Notes: generated by a model not told the origin, from the letters alone. A stretch of DNA of 53,074 bases from UBA5287 sp041672395 (GCA_041672395.1 JBAYZS010000013.1:1-53074), one strand, 5' to 3'. Positions 41,900-51,448 are shown, counted from the stretch's first letter. Made by a program: numbers and translations.

Positions 41900-43693
41900 T
41901 TATTCTGTGATTCCCATTTTCTTCATTAGAAAACTGGCATTCATCGTTGTAGCAATTCCTCTTGTTAGTTTGTAATTGAACGAAAGAATATCCTGAACAA
42001 TGGTTGCATCAAAATGAAAATTCTGTATTACTTCGGTGTATTCATTTTCCAACTCTCCCAGCACTAGGTCGTGTGTGGCAATAATTCCGCTTGCACTTAA
42101 TTTGACTAAACGCTTCATCAGGGCAAACGATCCTTTTTGTTTGTCTTCTGAATTTGTGCCTTTGAGGATTTCATCAAGAATAATGAATAGGCCTTGTTCG
42201 CCCAATTCTAATCGGTCAATAATCATCTTTAGACGTTTTAACTCTGCAAAAAAGTACGATTCATTGTTTATCAATGAGTCAGCTGTTCGAAGGTTGGTGA
42301 GTAACCTGCCCGGATAAAACTTCATGGATTCAGCACAAACTGGTGAACCGATTGAGGCTAATATATGATTGACTCCAACGGTTCTTAAGTAGGTACTTTT
42401 ACCCGCCATATTGGCACCCGTTACAATCATGAAATAGGGATTGCGGGTAATGTGTAAATCGTTTTTGATGCATTGATCTCTATGAATTAGTGGATGTCCC
42501 ATCTCGTGACCTTCAAAACAGAATTCCTCGGTTATTTCAGGGAAATGATAATCCGGATGGTCGGCAGTAAATGTACCTAATGACACAAAGGCATCCATAT
42601 TTGCCAACGCATCAAACCACTCTGTTGTTCTCAATGAATAAACATCTAGCCATCTCTCAATTTTTAATGCACAGAAAACATTGGCTAACAAGAATGGATT
42701 AATGATGAAGTTTATTGGGAATGTCAACGACATATCAAGATTGTGATAGTAGGCCGCAAGCTTTTTAATGGCTTTTGCTGATGGAACATCATTAATTATC
42801 TGCTGCTTAGCTTCTTGTAATAATTCACTTTTAAATGACTGGTTTTCTATCAATTCAAATAAACGGGCATAGACTTCCAATCGTTGGGTCTTCTTGTCAA
42901 AGGTTAATGACAACTGATTAATCTTTTTCATGGGTAAATATGAAAGGGCTAGTGTTCCAATGAATAACCAAACAAAAATGCTGCCTGATGCTATGTTCAA
43001 AATCCATAAAACAAGATAGAGAAGGTATAATACGGGAACTAATACACAGAGTACTTTCCATAAAGGACTCAGTTTATCGGTAACGGGCTGGAATGCTTTA
43101 TTCACACTTTCAACCGATGAAAAGGCATCATTGCAAATAGATCCGTTTACACGAAAGTCTAACCGGAAATCTTCCTTATCGGTTAGCTCTTTAATCGCTT
43201 CTTGACGCTTGATAATCTGATCTTTATCGTGCAATGGGTTCTCAATAAAGTCGGCGAGTTTTTGCTTGCCCATTGTCATTGATGTACGGTTTAACATCTG
43301 GAAGATGGACTGATTACCAAAGATATCTAAATCAAAACTGAAGTCGTGTGTGGGATTAATTCGCTCCGATGAACCATCGAATGCACTGAAATCATAATTG
43401 AATGCTTTCAATTCATTTTCTGCAATCTTAAGTAATGTAACAGCTGATTCTCTCTCATTCGACCGCTTCTTAAACAGGTTGACAAGCCATATAAATACAA
43501 AAGATGATGCAAAAATTGAGACTAAAAGCCAAGGCGTACTATGGCGAGTTGCATAAATGCATAAAGCACCGGCTACAAAGACTACAAGTCGCAATGTACC
43601 AATAATGGCCAGTTCTTTTTTTAATCTTAAAATACTTGCGCGTTGTGCTTCAGCAATTTTTTTATAATTATCGATTCGTTCAGTTATTGTCAT
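41900..43693 (-). CDS. Membrane-spanning MutS-like ATPase
   Basis: 597 residues from ATG 43693 (MTITERIDNYKK); an upstream frame of 37 codons is rejected because it covers the -7 element. The C-terminal MutS ATPase domain has GANMAGKSTYLRTVG (Walker A 426-434), FIILDEILKGTNSEDK and GIIATHDLVLGE. The mismatch-recognition domain is absent. Four membrane helices are predicted, two near 30-73 and two near 213-254 (VLCVLVPVLYLLYLVLWIL; GSIFVWLFIGTLALSYL), which is unusual for a MutS relative. It probably does not do mismatch repair; role unknown. The lever region between has PTHDFSFDLDIFG and LNRTSMTMGKQKLADFI. Confidence 0.85.
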   Translation of the reverse strand: MTITERIDNYKKIAEAQRASILRLKKELAIIGTLRLVVFVAGALCIYATRHSTPWLLVSIFASSFVFIWLVNLFKKRSNERESAVTLLKIAENELKAFNYDFSAFDGSSERINPTHDFSFDLDIFGNQSIFQMLNRTSMTMGKQKLADFIENPLHDKDQIIKRQEAIKELTDKEDFRLDFRVNGSICNDAFSSVESVNKAFQPVTDKLSPLWKVLCVLVPVLYLLYLVLWILNIASGSIFVWLFIGTLALSYLPMKKINQLSLTFDKKTQRLEVYARLFELIENQSFKSELLQEAKQQIINDVPSAKAIKKLAAYYHNLDMSLTFPINFIINPFLLANVFCALKIERWLDVYSLRTTEWFDALANMDAFVSLGTFTADHPDYHFPEITEEFCFEGHEMGHPLIHRDQCIKNDLHITRNPYFMIVTGANMAGKSTYLRTVGVNHILASIGSPVCAESMKFYPGRLLTNLRTADSLINNESYFFAELKRLKMIIDRLELGEQGLFIILDEILKGTNSEDKQKGSFALMKRLVKLSASGIIATHDLVLGELENEYTEVIQNFHFDATIVQDILSFNYKLTRGIATTMNASFLMKKMGITE

Positions 43694-43764
43694 TTCAATT
43701 TGGTTGAGATAATAAATATGTATAGAAAATCCTTTTCTTGAATTCTTTATTAAATACAAATCTA

Positions 43765-43793
43765 CAAAAATACAATAATTTGCAGTATTTTTG
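43765..43793. promoter_or_regulatory. Divergent promoters for the MutS-like and TPR genes
   Basis: TATTTTTG occurs on the minus strand at 43772-43765 and on the plus strand at 43786-43793, facing outwards 13 bases apart. Each is an exact -7 element, and each one's -33 position overlaps the other's -7, so the two genes may compete for polymerase. Confidence 0.55.
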
Positions 43794-43826
43794 TCCGTAA
43801 ACAAGTTTCAATTAAAAGATAAAAAT

Positions 43827-44657
43827 ATGAGATTCATTCTGTGTCTTGTCTTCTTACTATCGTGTTTTCATATTTCAAGCCAGGAAACTACTGAATATAG
43901 TCGATTGGTACAAAAGACAGCCGACTTTTTGGAACGTGATCAACTGGACAGTGCGGAACAAACTTTATATCAGGCAATGAAGATCGATCCTTCAAATGCT
44001 AACAATTCAGTTCTATTATTGAATTTAGGTATTATTCAACGTCATCTTGGAAAATATAATGATGCAAAGTTTTCATTTTCTGCGTCTTTACCAAATACTC
44101 CTGATTCTGTTCTTGTGTTACATAACAGAGCATCTTTATTATGTGATATTGGAGAATTGGATAATGCGATGAAAGATTACAGTGCCATTATCCGAATTGA
44201 TCCGTCAAATATCGAGGCATATTATCGTCGAGGAATATTGTATTTGGATAATAATGACAGAACTTCTGCTGAAAAAGATTTTGGCGAAGTGGAATTGATT
44301 GATTCACAGAACATGTTTTCCAAACTAAGCAAAGCGTTACTTTATAAATTAGATGATAATTGGTCAGAAGCGGAAAAAATTTATACTGAACTAATTGACA
44401 GTACCAAAGAATTTAACGATACGTACTATCTGAATAGAACGGAGTGTTATGTTAATATGAATCAGTCTTTTAAAGCATCTGCTGATTTACGGGTTATTGA
44501 ACAACATCAAAAAGACAACCCTTATTTTTACATCTTAAGAGGGAGGATTCGCTTAGATCAATATGATAAAATTGCAGCTAAAGCTGATTTTGAATATGCC
44601 AAAAAACTTGGATACGATCCGCTTATTGCAGATGAATGGATAAAGAAAACCGAATAG
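43827..44657 (+). CDS. Secreted TPR-repeat protein
   Basis: 276 residues from ATG 43827 (MRFILCLVFLLSCFHISSQ, a signal peptide); an earlier TTG start overlaps the -7 promoter element. About six tetratricopeptide repeats follow, for example DQLDSAEQTLYQAMKIDPSN, GELDNAMKDYSAIIRIDPSN, and NDRTSAEKDFGEVELIDSQN. TPR proteins of this type in the periplasm scaffold other proteins; the partner is unknown. The DUF1080 gene begins 26 bases downstream. Confidence 0.87.
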   Translation: MRFILCLVFLLSCFHISSQETTEYSRLVQKTADFLERDQLDSAEQTLYQAMKIDPSNANNSVLLLNLGIIQRHLGKYNDAKFSFSASLPNTPDSVLVLHNRASLLCDIGELDNAMKDYSAIIRIDPSNIEAYYRRGILYLDNNDRTSAEKDFGEVELIDSQNMFSKLSKALLYKLDDNWSEAEKIYTELIDSTKEFNDTYYLNRTECYVNMNQSFKASADLRVIEQHQKDNPYFYILRGRIRLDQYDKIAAKADFEYAKKLGYDPLIADEWIKKTE

Positions 44658-44683
44658 TTTATTAATATATTTAAACTTTAAAA

Positions 44684-45418
44684 ATGAAAACAAACTTATT
44701 TTATGCTATGATTGTATTGTTGATGATATCATGTTCATCAGCTAAGGTTTCTAAGACAAACGAACTAACTAAAAGTGAAACAAAGGACGGCTGGATTCAA
44801 CTCTTTAATGGTAAGGACTTTAAAGGTTGGAGACAAGTTAATAACACTGCAATGCCAAAGAACTGGGTCGTTGAAGATGGTACAATGAAAGTGTTACCTG
44901 CAGATCCATCTCGCTTGGGAAGCGGCGGAGGTGGCGACATCATTTTTGCAGATAAGAAATTCAAGAATTTTGAATTGTCTATCGATTGGAAAGCAAGTGA
45001 TCAGGCAAATTCAGGAATATTTTTTAATGTAAGAGAAGTACCGGGTAAACCAATTTATTTTGCTGCTCCTGAAATACAGGTTCTTGATAATGAAAACGCA
45101 AGTGATAATAAAGTGGCTAGCCATTTAGCTGGTTCTTTATATGATATGATTCCGGCTGATCCAAAATCTGTTAAACCTACAGGACAATGGAATAATATCG
45201 TAATTAGAGTAAAAGATGGTAAAGTGGTGCATATTCAAAACGGGACAAAAGTAGTTGAATATACTTTGTGGACTCCTGAATGGGATAATTTAGTACAAAA
45301 CAGTAAGTTCAAAGATTTTCCTGGTTTTCAAGAGGGTATCTCAAAAGATGGTTACATCGGATTACAAGATCATGGGTATACGGTTTGGTTCAGAAATATC
45401 AAAATAAAAGAGCTATAA
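44684..45418 (+). CDS. DUF1080 (3-keto-disaccharide hydrolase-like) lipoprotein
   Basis: 244 residues, lipoprotein with lipobox MISC (near residue 17). The body is a concanavalin-like DUF1080 domain: GWIQLFNGKDFKGWRQ at its start, FKNFELSIDWKASDQANSGIFFNVRE in the middle, and GYIGLQDHGYTVWFRNIKIKEL at the end. Some members cleave 3-keto-glycosides; whether this one does is unknown. Probably on the periplasmic or outer-membrane surface. A strong terminator follows. Confidence 0.9.
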   Translation: MKTNLFYAMIVLLMISCSSAKVSKTNELTKSETKDGWIQLFNGKDFKGWRQVNNTAMPKNWVVEDGTMKVLPADPSRLGSGGGGDIIFADKKFKNFELSIDWKASDQANSGIFFNVREVPGKPIYFAAPEIQVLDNENASDNKVASHLAGSLYDMIPADPKSVKPTGQWNNIVIRVKDGKVVHIQNGTKVVEYTLWTPEWDNLVQNSKFKDFPGFQEGISKDGYIGLQDHGYTVWFRNIKIKEL

Positions 45419-45438
45419 TTAAAATCAAATATAAAAGA

Positions 45439-45473
45439 AGAGCGACTTATCTTATAAAGTTGCTCTTTTTTTT
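45439..45473 (+). terminator. Terminator after the DUF1080 gene
   Basis: AGAGCGACTT (45439-45448) pairs with AAGTTGCTCT (45457-45466) with one G-T pair, followed by eight T. It separates the TPR-DUF1080 pair from the metallopeptidase gene. Confidence 0.88.
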
Positions 45474-45495
45474 GCGGTTTATATGAATTAATATG

Positions 45496-45503
45496 TATTT
45501 TTG
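45496..45503 (+). promoter_or_regulatory. -7 element of the zinc metallopeptidase gene
   Basis: TATTTTTG is an exact TAnnTTTG match, with transcription expected near 45510 and a leader of about 36 bases to ATG 45546. Confidence 0.5.
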
Positions 45504-45545
45504 CACTGAAACAATCAGTTTTTAACCCGTCACAATTTGTTCAAT

Positions 45546-46418
45546 ATGAAATGGATAAACAGAAACGATAGCTCTCAAAATTATGAGGATCGTAGAGGAC
45601 AAAGATCAAAAAAAGGTGCTGCAATTGGAGGTATTGGTGTTGTAATTGTCGCACTGGTAGCATTGCTTTTAGGACAGAACCCTTTTGATGCCGTTGAAAC
45701 TGTAAATAGAATGACAGGTAATCAATCAACGGAAATGGTTGTTGATCCGGCAACTGCAAAAGAAAATGAAGAACTGAAGGTCTTAACTCTGGGCGTATTC
45801 AATAGCGCAAACGATGTATGGAGAGAGATTTTTAAAGAACAACTTAATACCGAATATGAAGATCCTATTCTGGTGACTTATACGGATCAGACTACTTCGG
45901 CTTGTGGTGGTGCTACGGCACAAATAGGACCGTTTTATTGTCCTGGTGACTATCGTGTATATATTGATTTGGATTTTTTTCACCAACTTGATAAGGAATA
46001 TAATGCTTCTGGCGACTTGGCAATGGCTTACGTTACTGCTCACGAAGTGGGACATCATGTGCAAAGACTTCTTGGAATATTAGACCAGGTGCAACAATAT
46101 CGTGGCAAAACAAGTGAGGCTGAATACAATAAACTGAATGTGAAACTGGAACTTCAAGCGGATTTCTTTGCTGGTTTATGGGTTAATAATGCGGTAAAAA
46201 TGGGTATTATTGCTCTTGAAGAAGGGGATCTGGAAGAGGCGCTTGGGGCAGCAAATGCTATTGGTGATGATACTTTGCAAAAGAAATCAATGGGATATTC
46301 GGTTCCTGATTCGTTCACACATGGAACTTCTGCACAACGGGCTTTTTGGTTTAAAAAAGGATATCAGACTGGCGATATAAATAAAGGTAATACTTTTGAT
46401 GATCCTAGTTTAAATTAA
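45546..46418 (+). CDS. Neutral zinc metallopeptidase, YpfJ family
   Basis: 290 residues from ATG 45546 (MKWINRND); a TTG three codons earlier is a less likely start. One membrane helix near the N-terminus (AAIGGIGVVIVALVALLLG, 25-43) anchors a periplasmic domain. The family core is evident: FYCPGDYRVYIDLDFF, then AHEVGHHVQ (HExxH at 166-170), and LELQADFFAGLW with the downstream ligand region. Widely conserved, with unclear natural substrates. Followed convergently by the ABC gene pair. Confidence 0.93.
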   Translation: MKWINRNDSSQNYEDRRGQRSKKGAAIGGIGVVIVALVALLLGQNPFDAVETVNRMTGNQSTEMVVDPATAKENEELKVLTLGVFNSANDVWREIFKEQLNTEYEDPILVTYTDQTTSACGGATAQIGPFYCPGDYRVYIDLDFFHQLDKEYNASGDLAMAYVTAHEVGHHVQRLLGILDQVQQYRGKTSEAEYNKLNVKLELQADFFAGLWVNNAVKMGIIALEEGDLEEALGAANAIGDDTLQKKSMGYSVPDSFTHGTSAQRAFWFKKGYQTGDINKGNTFDDPSLN

Positions 46419-46439
46419 ATAGACTGTTGTGTTTTAAAA

Positions 46440-47135
46440 CTATACCGCAAAATACGACTCTAATTCTTTTAATGTTTCTGAGTCTGTCTGAATATCTCTA
46501 ACTACAAATCCTTTCTCTAAAACAACGGTTCGTTTGCATACTTCGGTCACGTGATTTAAATCATGACTGGAAATCAACATGCTTGTTTGGTTTGTAGCTT
46601 GTAACTCGTTAAGCATCCGTTTCAAACGTATTTGCGAAGATGGGTCCAATGCAGTAAACGGCTCGTCTAATATTAATATCTTTGGATTAGGTAAAAGGGC
46701 GGACGCAATACCTACTTTTTTCTGATTTCCTTTTGATAGATCACGTATCAACTTTCCTGTTCCAATGATTTCTCCATTGAAAAAGTCTTGCATGGTATCT
46801 AAGAAAAGTGAAATATCACCATCGGACATTCCATAGGTTTTTCCAGAAAAGGAAAAAAACTCTTCAGGAGTAAGGAAATCTATCAAGAAACTTTCGTCAA
46901 GATATGAAGCAACTAACTTTTTCCATTCATCTCGGCGAGCTACTTTCTCTCCGTCAATCAAAACTTCACCATCGGTTGCTTCTATCAAATCTAGCATTAA
47001 CCGAAAAAATGTGGTCTTTCCGGCTCCATTATTGCCGACTAACCCAAAACTCTCTCCATCAGAGATTGTAAGTGATTGTATATTCAGAACGGCATTGCCA
47101 CCATAAACCTTTTTAAGATTATTTGCTTGAATCAT
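46440..47135 (-). CDS. ABC transporter ATP-binding protein
   Basis: 231 residues, a single nucleotide-binding domain. Walker A GNNGAGKTT at 34-42, signature LSKGNQKK at 133-140, Walker B LILDEPF at 154-160, and SSHDLNHV with the switch His. It lies 19 bases downstream of the DUF5687 membrane protein gene, which should be its permease. The resemblance is to CcmA-type exporters; the transported molecule is unknown. Confidence 0.92.
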   Translation of the reverse strand: MIQANNLKKVYGGNAVLNIQSLTISDGESFGLVGNNGAGKTTFFRLMLDLIEATDGEVLIDGEKVARRDEWKKLVASYLDESFLIDFLTPEEFFSFSGKTYGMSDGDISLFLDTMQDFFNGEIIGTGKLIRDLSKGNQKKVGIASALLPNPKILILDEPFTALDPSSQIRLKRMLNELQATNQTSMLISSHDLNHVTEVCKRTVVLEKGFVVRDIQTDSETLKELESYFAV

Positions 47136-47154
47136 GAGTTATAACTTTTTATAT

Positions 47155-48639
47155 TTATGCTTCTTTCTTTCTAAAACCTTCACATAAAGCATATTTCCTT
47201 TTCAAAAACATTTGAGTACACAAATCTATCAGTTGTTTTGTAAACATTATACCAATCAGTCCCATAGTTGCATAGATCCAAATAACGGTATGTGCAATAC
47301 CCAGTTTGTTTGCTACAGCAATTATTAACGACGGGAGAATCATGATAATCATGACAAAGATGAAATTTTTGTAAGTCGTTCCTTGATAATTCATGGCTGA
47401 ACCCTCATTTAGTTCCAAACGTTTTGTATTGAGTGTAGCAAAAATCATGCAAAGCGGAAGAATAACCCCCGAATTAAACAGAAACGCAGCAATTTGCAGA
47501 AATACAATCTCTCTACCAAAAAAGAAATAAGGAGAGGTAATAATAAAGCCGATCACATTTAAGAATAACATCAGAAAATACTGAGCACTAATATATTCAC
47601 GTGCATCAATGCTTTTTGTCATTAGCGAATCAAAATGCGAACCGTTCCAACTGATCAACCATTGACTGAACATCAGCATGAAATTTCCGGTTACAATCAT
47701 TGCCACGAAAAACATAAAACCTTTTGAATCGTCATACATTCCAGTATAACCCAGAAAACCATACAATAAGAATAAAATGGAGATTGTTAATGATGATTTT
47801 GTGCGTTTGTTTCTCCATACGAGCTTGATGGTAAGAATTATAATTTCGCCGACCTTTCCAAAGCGTTCAAAGAAAGCGTTGCTTCCTGTATGCGAATGTT
47901 TTGATAAAACCTTTCTGTTGAACTTTTCAGTATAAAAATTCTCGTTGAAATATTGTTTGTTCAGCATAAAAGCAATCAATGGAAGTATCAAAATGAGAGC
48001 CAATCCAAAGTTGTTAGACAAGAGGAAATGCAAAGATATTTTTGAGATATCGAATATTGAGAATACTTTAAAGTATTCAAGTAGAAATATTCCACCCGCA
48101 ATGAGCATTACGAAAAGCGTGCCCCATAAAGTAGATTCGTATTTTCGTTTTAACCAAGTAGCAAAAAGCACGTTAAACCAAATCATGAAAATAATCATGA
48201 AAACAAATTGACATGCCCCCCACGCACCATAAGTTTTTGAGACAATGGTAATTGAAACAGGTATAAAAAAGAGTAGCGAAATATAATTGAATGGATTGAG
48301 CAGCGGCATTAGTAAAACATAATTTACCAAAGTTCTGCGTTTGATGGGTAAAACCTGATAAGGTTGCTGGTCGACCGTGTTCAGCGACTGCATAAAATAG
48401 CGGAAAATAAGCACTCCCAAACCGGTATAAATGATCAATCCATTTAATACATCTGATGCAGCCAGTTCCGGTGCAACCTCCTTGACTATTTCAGGGAATA
48501 ACAAACCCAAGCCCACCAAAATAAATGCAAAGTACAATCCTGTGATGGAAAGTAAGATATTAACCACCAGGTTCTTATAAAAACCGGGCGCTCTATATTG
48601 TTTCAGCCATTGATGTTTTAAAAGGTCGCGTTCAATCAT
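47155..48639 (-). CDS. DUF5687 multi-pass membrane protein (ABC permease-like)
   Basis: 494 residues with about twelve membrane helices. It opens MIERDLLKHQWLKQYRAPGFYKN, typical of DUF5687, a Bacteroidetes family that travels with a single ABC ATPase. Conserved polar stretches include LMFSQWLISWNGSHFDSLMTK in the second half. With the following ATPase gene it likely makes an ABC-2-like exporter or membrane-remodelling pump; substrate unknown. Confidence 0.87.
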   Translation of the reverse strand: MIERDLLKHQWLKQYRAPGFYKNLVVNILLSITGLYFAFILVGLGLLFPEIVKEVAPELAASDVLNGLIIYTGLGVLIFRYFMQSLNTVDQQPYQVLPIKRRTLVNYVLLMPLLNPFNYISLLFFIPVSITIVSKTYGAWGACQFVFMIIFMIWFNVLFATWLKRKYESTLWGTLFVMLIAGGIFLLEYFKVFSIFDISKISLHFLLSNNFGLALILILPLIAFMLNKQYFNENFYTEKFNRKVLSKHSHTGSNAFFERFGKVGEIIILTIKLVWRNKRTKSSLTISILFLLYGFLGYTGMYDDSKGFMFFVAMIVTGNFMLMFSQWLISWNGSHFDSLMTKSIDAREYISAQYFLMLFLNVIGFIITSPYFFFGREIVFLQIAAFLFNSGVILPLCMIFATLNTKRLELNEGSAMNYQGTTYKNFIFVMIIMILPSLIIAVANKLGIAHTVIWIYATMGLIGIMFTKQLIDLCTQMFLKRKYALCEGFRKKEA

Positions 48640-48659
48640 TTGTCTTGCAATTGGAGATT

Positions 48660-50198
48660 TTATTTTCTGCCAAATAATCCTCCAAAAATTGAACGGGTAA
48701 TGGTTCTTCCTAACTGATTTGATATCTGTCGAGTAGCACTTTTACCTACTTGTTCAACAATATCTCCAAAGATACCTCTATCAGCTTTTCGTTCCCTTTC
48801 TGCAGCGCGTTCGGCTCTTTCTGCTTCCTGTTGTGCTTTTAGCTCTTCTTTTTGTTTTTGGAGACGTTCTTTTTCTTCTGTGGCTTTCTGACGTTCTTCT
48901 TCTAATAGATTTTGTTTATGGGAAAGAATCTCAAAGGCTGATTCTCTGTCAATTAATTTTTCATATACTCCATAGATCAAAGAACTTTTGATAAGTTGAT
49001 CGCGTTCTCCTGCAGTAATAGGACCAATTTGGCCTTGTGGAGGCAGAACAAATGCTCGTTCGACCATCTGGGGGGCTCCTTTTTCATCAAGAAATGAAAC
49101 AAGGGCTTCTCCTGTATTTAGCTGGGTGATGGCTTCTCCTGTATCAAACTTGGGGTTTGCCCTGAATGTGTTTGCTGCTACTTTTACTGCTTTCTGATCG
49201 TTAGGGGTATAAGCGCGCAACGCATGTTGAACACGATTTCCCAATTGACCTAATATCGTTTCGGGTATATCGGCCGGATTCTGGGTCACAAAATATATAC
49301 CGACTCCCTTAGATCGAATCAGTCTAACCACTTGTTCTACTTTTTCAAGTAATATTCGTGGCATATCATTGAATAGCATGTGGGCTTCATCAAAAAAGAA
49401 GACTAACTTTGGCTTTTCAAGATCTCCTACCTCGGGCAGAGTGTCATATAATGCGTCAAGCATCCATAATAGTAAAGTCGAATAGACACGAGGGGAATTC
49501 ATCAACTGGTCGGCTGCTAAAATATTAATAACGCCTTTGCCTTCTTCGGTCTGAATAAAGTCGGTTATATCTAACTCTGGTTCACCAAAAAACTTGTCGG
49601 CACCTTCACTCTCAAGTCGCATCAAACCGCGCTGAATAGCCCCCACACTTGCAGGAGCGATATTTCCGTATTCGGTAGTAAATTCCGCCCGATTATCACC
49701 TACATATTGCAACATTTTTTGCAAGTCCTTCAGGTCGATGAGCAGTAAATTATTGTCGTCGGCAATTTTGAATACGATATTCAAAACAGCTCCTTGAGTT
49801 TCGTTTAAATTCAACAATCGCTCTAACAACAATGGTCCCATATCTGTAACTGTGGTTCTGACAGGATGACCTTGCTGACCAAAAACATCCCAGAATTTTA
49901 CAGGAAAGGACTTGAATTCAAAACCTTTTCCGCCAAGCTTATAACTGTCAACTCGTTTGGTGACGCTCTCTTTGTTTCCTCCCGATTTTGCAACACCGGA
50001 CAAATCGCCTTTCATATCTGCAGCAAATACGGGTACTCCCATTTCACTAAATGTCTCGGAAAGTGTTTGCAATGTAACGGTTTTTCCTGTTCCGGTGGCT
50101 CCGGTAATGAGTCCGTGACGGTTTGCCATTTTGGGGATCAGGCAAATCTCTGCTTCATCGTTGATGGCTATAAAAGCTCGTTTATTGTTGTCGAACAT
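48660..50198 (-). CDS. HerA-like (DUF853) ATPase
   Basis: 512 residues. Walker A GATGTGKT at 33-40 and Walker B FFFDEAH at 267-273 fit the FtsK/HerA class; DMKGDLSGVAK and VTQNPADIPETILGQLGNRVQHALRA are hallmarks of the DUF853 group. The C-terminal third contains a charged coiled coil (EEERQKATEEKERLQKQKEE) and a hydrophobic, Arg-rich tail. Related HerA proteins are hexameric DNA translocases, but this subgroup lacks a NurA partner here and its role is unknown. A -7 element is 36 bases upstream. Confidence 0.88.
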   Translation of the reverse strand: MFDNNKRAFIAINDEAEICLIPKMANRHGLITGATGTGKTVTLQTLSETFSEMGVPVFAADMKGDLSGVAKSGGNKESVTKRVDSYKLGGKGFEFKSFPVKFWDVFGQQGHPVRTTVTDMGPLLLERLLNLNETQGAVLNIVFKIADDNNLLLIDLKDLQKMLQYVGDNRAEFTTEYGNIAPASVGAIQRGLMRLESEGADKFFGEPELDITDFIQTEEGKGVINILAADQLMNSPRVYSTLLLWMLDALYDTLPEVGDLEKPKLVFFFDEAHMLFNDMPRILLEKVEQVVRLIRSKGVGIYFVTQNPADIPETILGQLGNRVQHALRAYTPNDQKAVKVAANTFRANPKFDTGEAITQLNTGEALVSFLDEKGAPQMVERAFVLPPQGQIGPITAGERDQLIKSSLIYGVYEKLIDRESAFEILSHKQNLLEEERQKATEEKERLQKQKEELKAQQEAERAERAAERERKADRGIFGDIVEQVGKSATRQISNQLGRTITRSIFGGLFGRK

Positions 50199-50233
50199 AA
50201 TAAAAGCGTTTTTTTGGTTAAACTACTTGTGAA

Positions 50234-50241
50234 CAAAGATA
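50234..50241 (-). promoter_or_regulatory. -7 element of the HerA-like gene
   Basis: Minus-strand TATCTTTG, an exact TAnnTTTG, 36 bases upstream of ATG 50198, between the gap terminator and the HerA-like gene. Confidence 0.5.
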
Positions 50242-50286
50242 ATTAAAATTCGGTATTCACTGAAATATTTTCAATTTGTTGCAATA

Positions 50287-50317
50287 AAAAAACGCCCACT
50301 TGTAGGTGGACGTTTTT
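50287..50317 (-). terminator. gap terminator
   Basis: AACGTCCAC and GTGGGCGTT (minus strand) form a stem flanked by A/T pairs, closed by a short loop and followed by a T run. The U-G pair is stable only in minus-strand RNA (it would be a C-A mismatch on the other), fitting termination of gap. Confidence 0.85.
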
Positions 50318-50345
50318 ATGATAATTAATTGATAACAATTTCTAA

Positions 50346-51356
50346 TTAATTGTCGCCGTTAACTGATGCCATGTGAGCAACCAAATCCAATACTTTGTTT
50401 GAATAACCCCATTCGTTATCGTACCAAGCAAGTACTTTAACAAAAGTTGGGCTCAATTGGATACCTGCTTTTTCATCAAAGATTGATGTACGGGTTTCGC
50501 CAACGAAATCACTTGAAACAACAGCTTCGTCTGTGTAACCAAGAATACCTTTCAATTCGCCTTCTGAAGCTTCTTTCATAGCTTTACAGATTTCTGCGTA
50601 TGTGGTTTCTTTTGCTAAACGAACAGTTAAGTCAACAATTGATACGTCAAGTGTTGGAACACGAAGTGACATACCTGTCAATTTTCCGTTCAATTCAGGA
50701 ATAACTTTACCTACTGCTTTTGCAGCTCCGGTAGATGATGGGATGATGTTGCCGGCAGCAGCACGACCACCACGCCAGTCTTTCTTAGAAGGACCGTCAA
50801 CAGTTTTTTGTGTTGCAGTTGTAGCATGAACAGTAGTCATCAAACCTTCAACAACTCCAAATTTATCGTTCAATACTTTTGTGATAGGAGCTAAACAATT
50901 GGTTGTACAAGATGCGTTAGATACAAATTGTTCACCTTTTGTGTAGGTCTTTTCGTTTACTCCGCAAACATACATTCTTGTATCGTCTTTTGATGGAGCA
51001 GACATGATTACATATTTAGCACCGGCGTTGATGTGAGCCTGAGCTTTATCCTTTGAAAGGAAAATACCGGTTGATTCAACAACATAGTCAGCACCAATTT
51101 CGTTCCATTTCAAATTGTTAGGATCCATTTCTGAAGAAACACGGATACTTTTTCCGTTTACAACAAGGTTGCCATCTTTAATTTCAATAGATCCATTGAA
51201 TTGACCATGCACAGTGTCATATTTCAACATGTATGCAATGTAATCTAAATCAAGCAAATCGTTGATTCCTACAACCTGAATGTCGTTTCTTGTTTGAGCA
51301 GCACGGAATACCAAACGTCCAATGCGTCCAAATCCATTAATACCTACTTTAATCAT
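50346..51356 (-). CDS. gap: Glyceraldehyde-3-phosphate dehydrogenase
   Basis: 336 residues, normal length. Converts glyceraldehyde-3-phosphate to 1,3-bisphosphoglycerate with NAD+. NAD fold GINGFGRIGR at 5-14, D33 in the position that favours NAD+ over NADP+, catalytic C150 in SNASCTTNC and H177 in TTVHATT. The strong consensus promoter and dedicated terminator fit a highly expressed single gene of central glycolysis. Confidence 0.97.
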   Translation of the reverse strand: MIKVGINGFGRIGRLVFRAAQTRNDIQVVGINDLLDLDYIAYMLKYDTVHGQFNGSIEIKDGNLVVNGKSIRVSSEMDPNNLKWNEIGADYVVESTGIFLSKDKAQAHINAGAKYVIMSAPSKDDTRMYVCGVNEKTYTKGEQFVSNASCTTNCLAPITKVLNDKFGVVEGLMTTVHATTATQKTVDGPSKKDWRGGRAAAGNIIPSSTGAAKAVGKVIPELNGKLTGMSLRVPTLDVSIVDLTVRLAKETTYAEICKAMKEASEGELKGILGYTDEAVVSSDFVGETRTSIFDEKAGIQLSPTFVKVLAWYDNEWGYSNKVLDLVAHMASVNGDN

Positions 51357-51417
51357 AATTTTTTGAAAATTTATTTGTTAAGATAATACTTAAAATCAAT
51401 CTCTTTTATTGGCAGCG

Positions 51418-51448
51418 CAAAAATACAAAATATTTTACGTTTAACAAA
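51418..51448 (-). promoter_or_regulatory. Consensus gap promoter
   Basis: Minus-strand TTTG (51448-51445), a 19-base spacer and TATTTTTG (51425-51418) match the Bacteroidetes consensus at every position. The start would be near 51411, giving a leader of about 55 bases. It is the best promoter in the window and supports the taxonomic placement. Confidence 0.75.
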
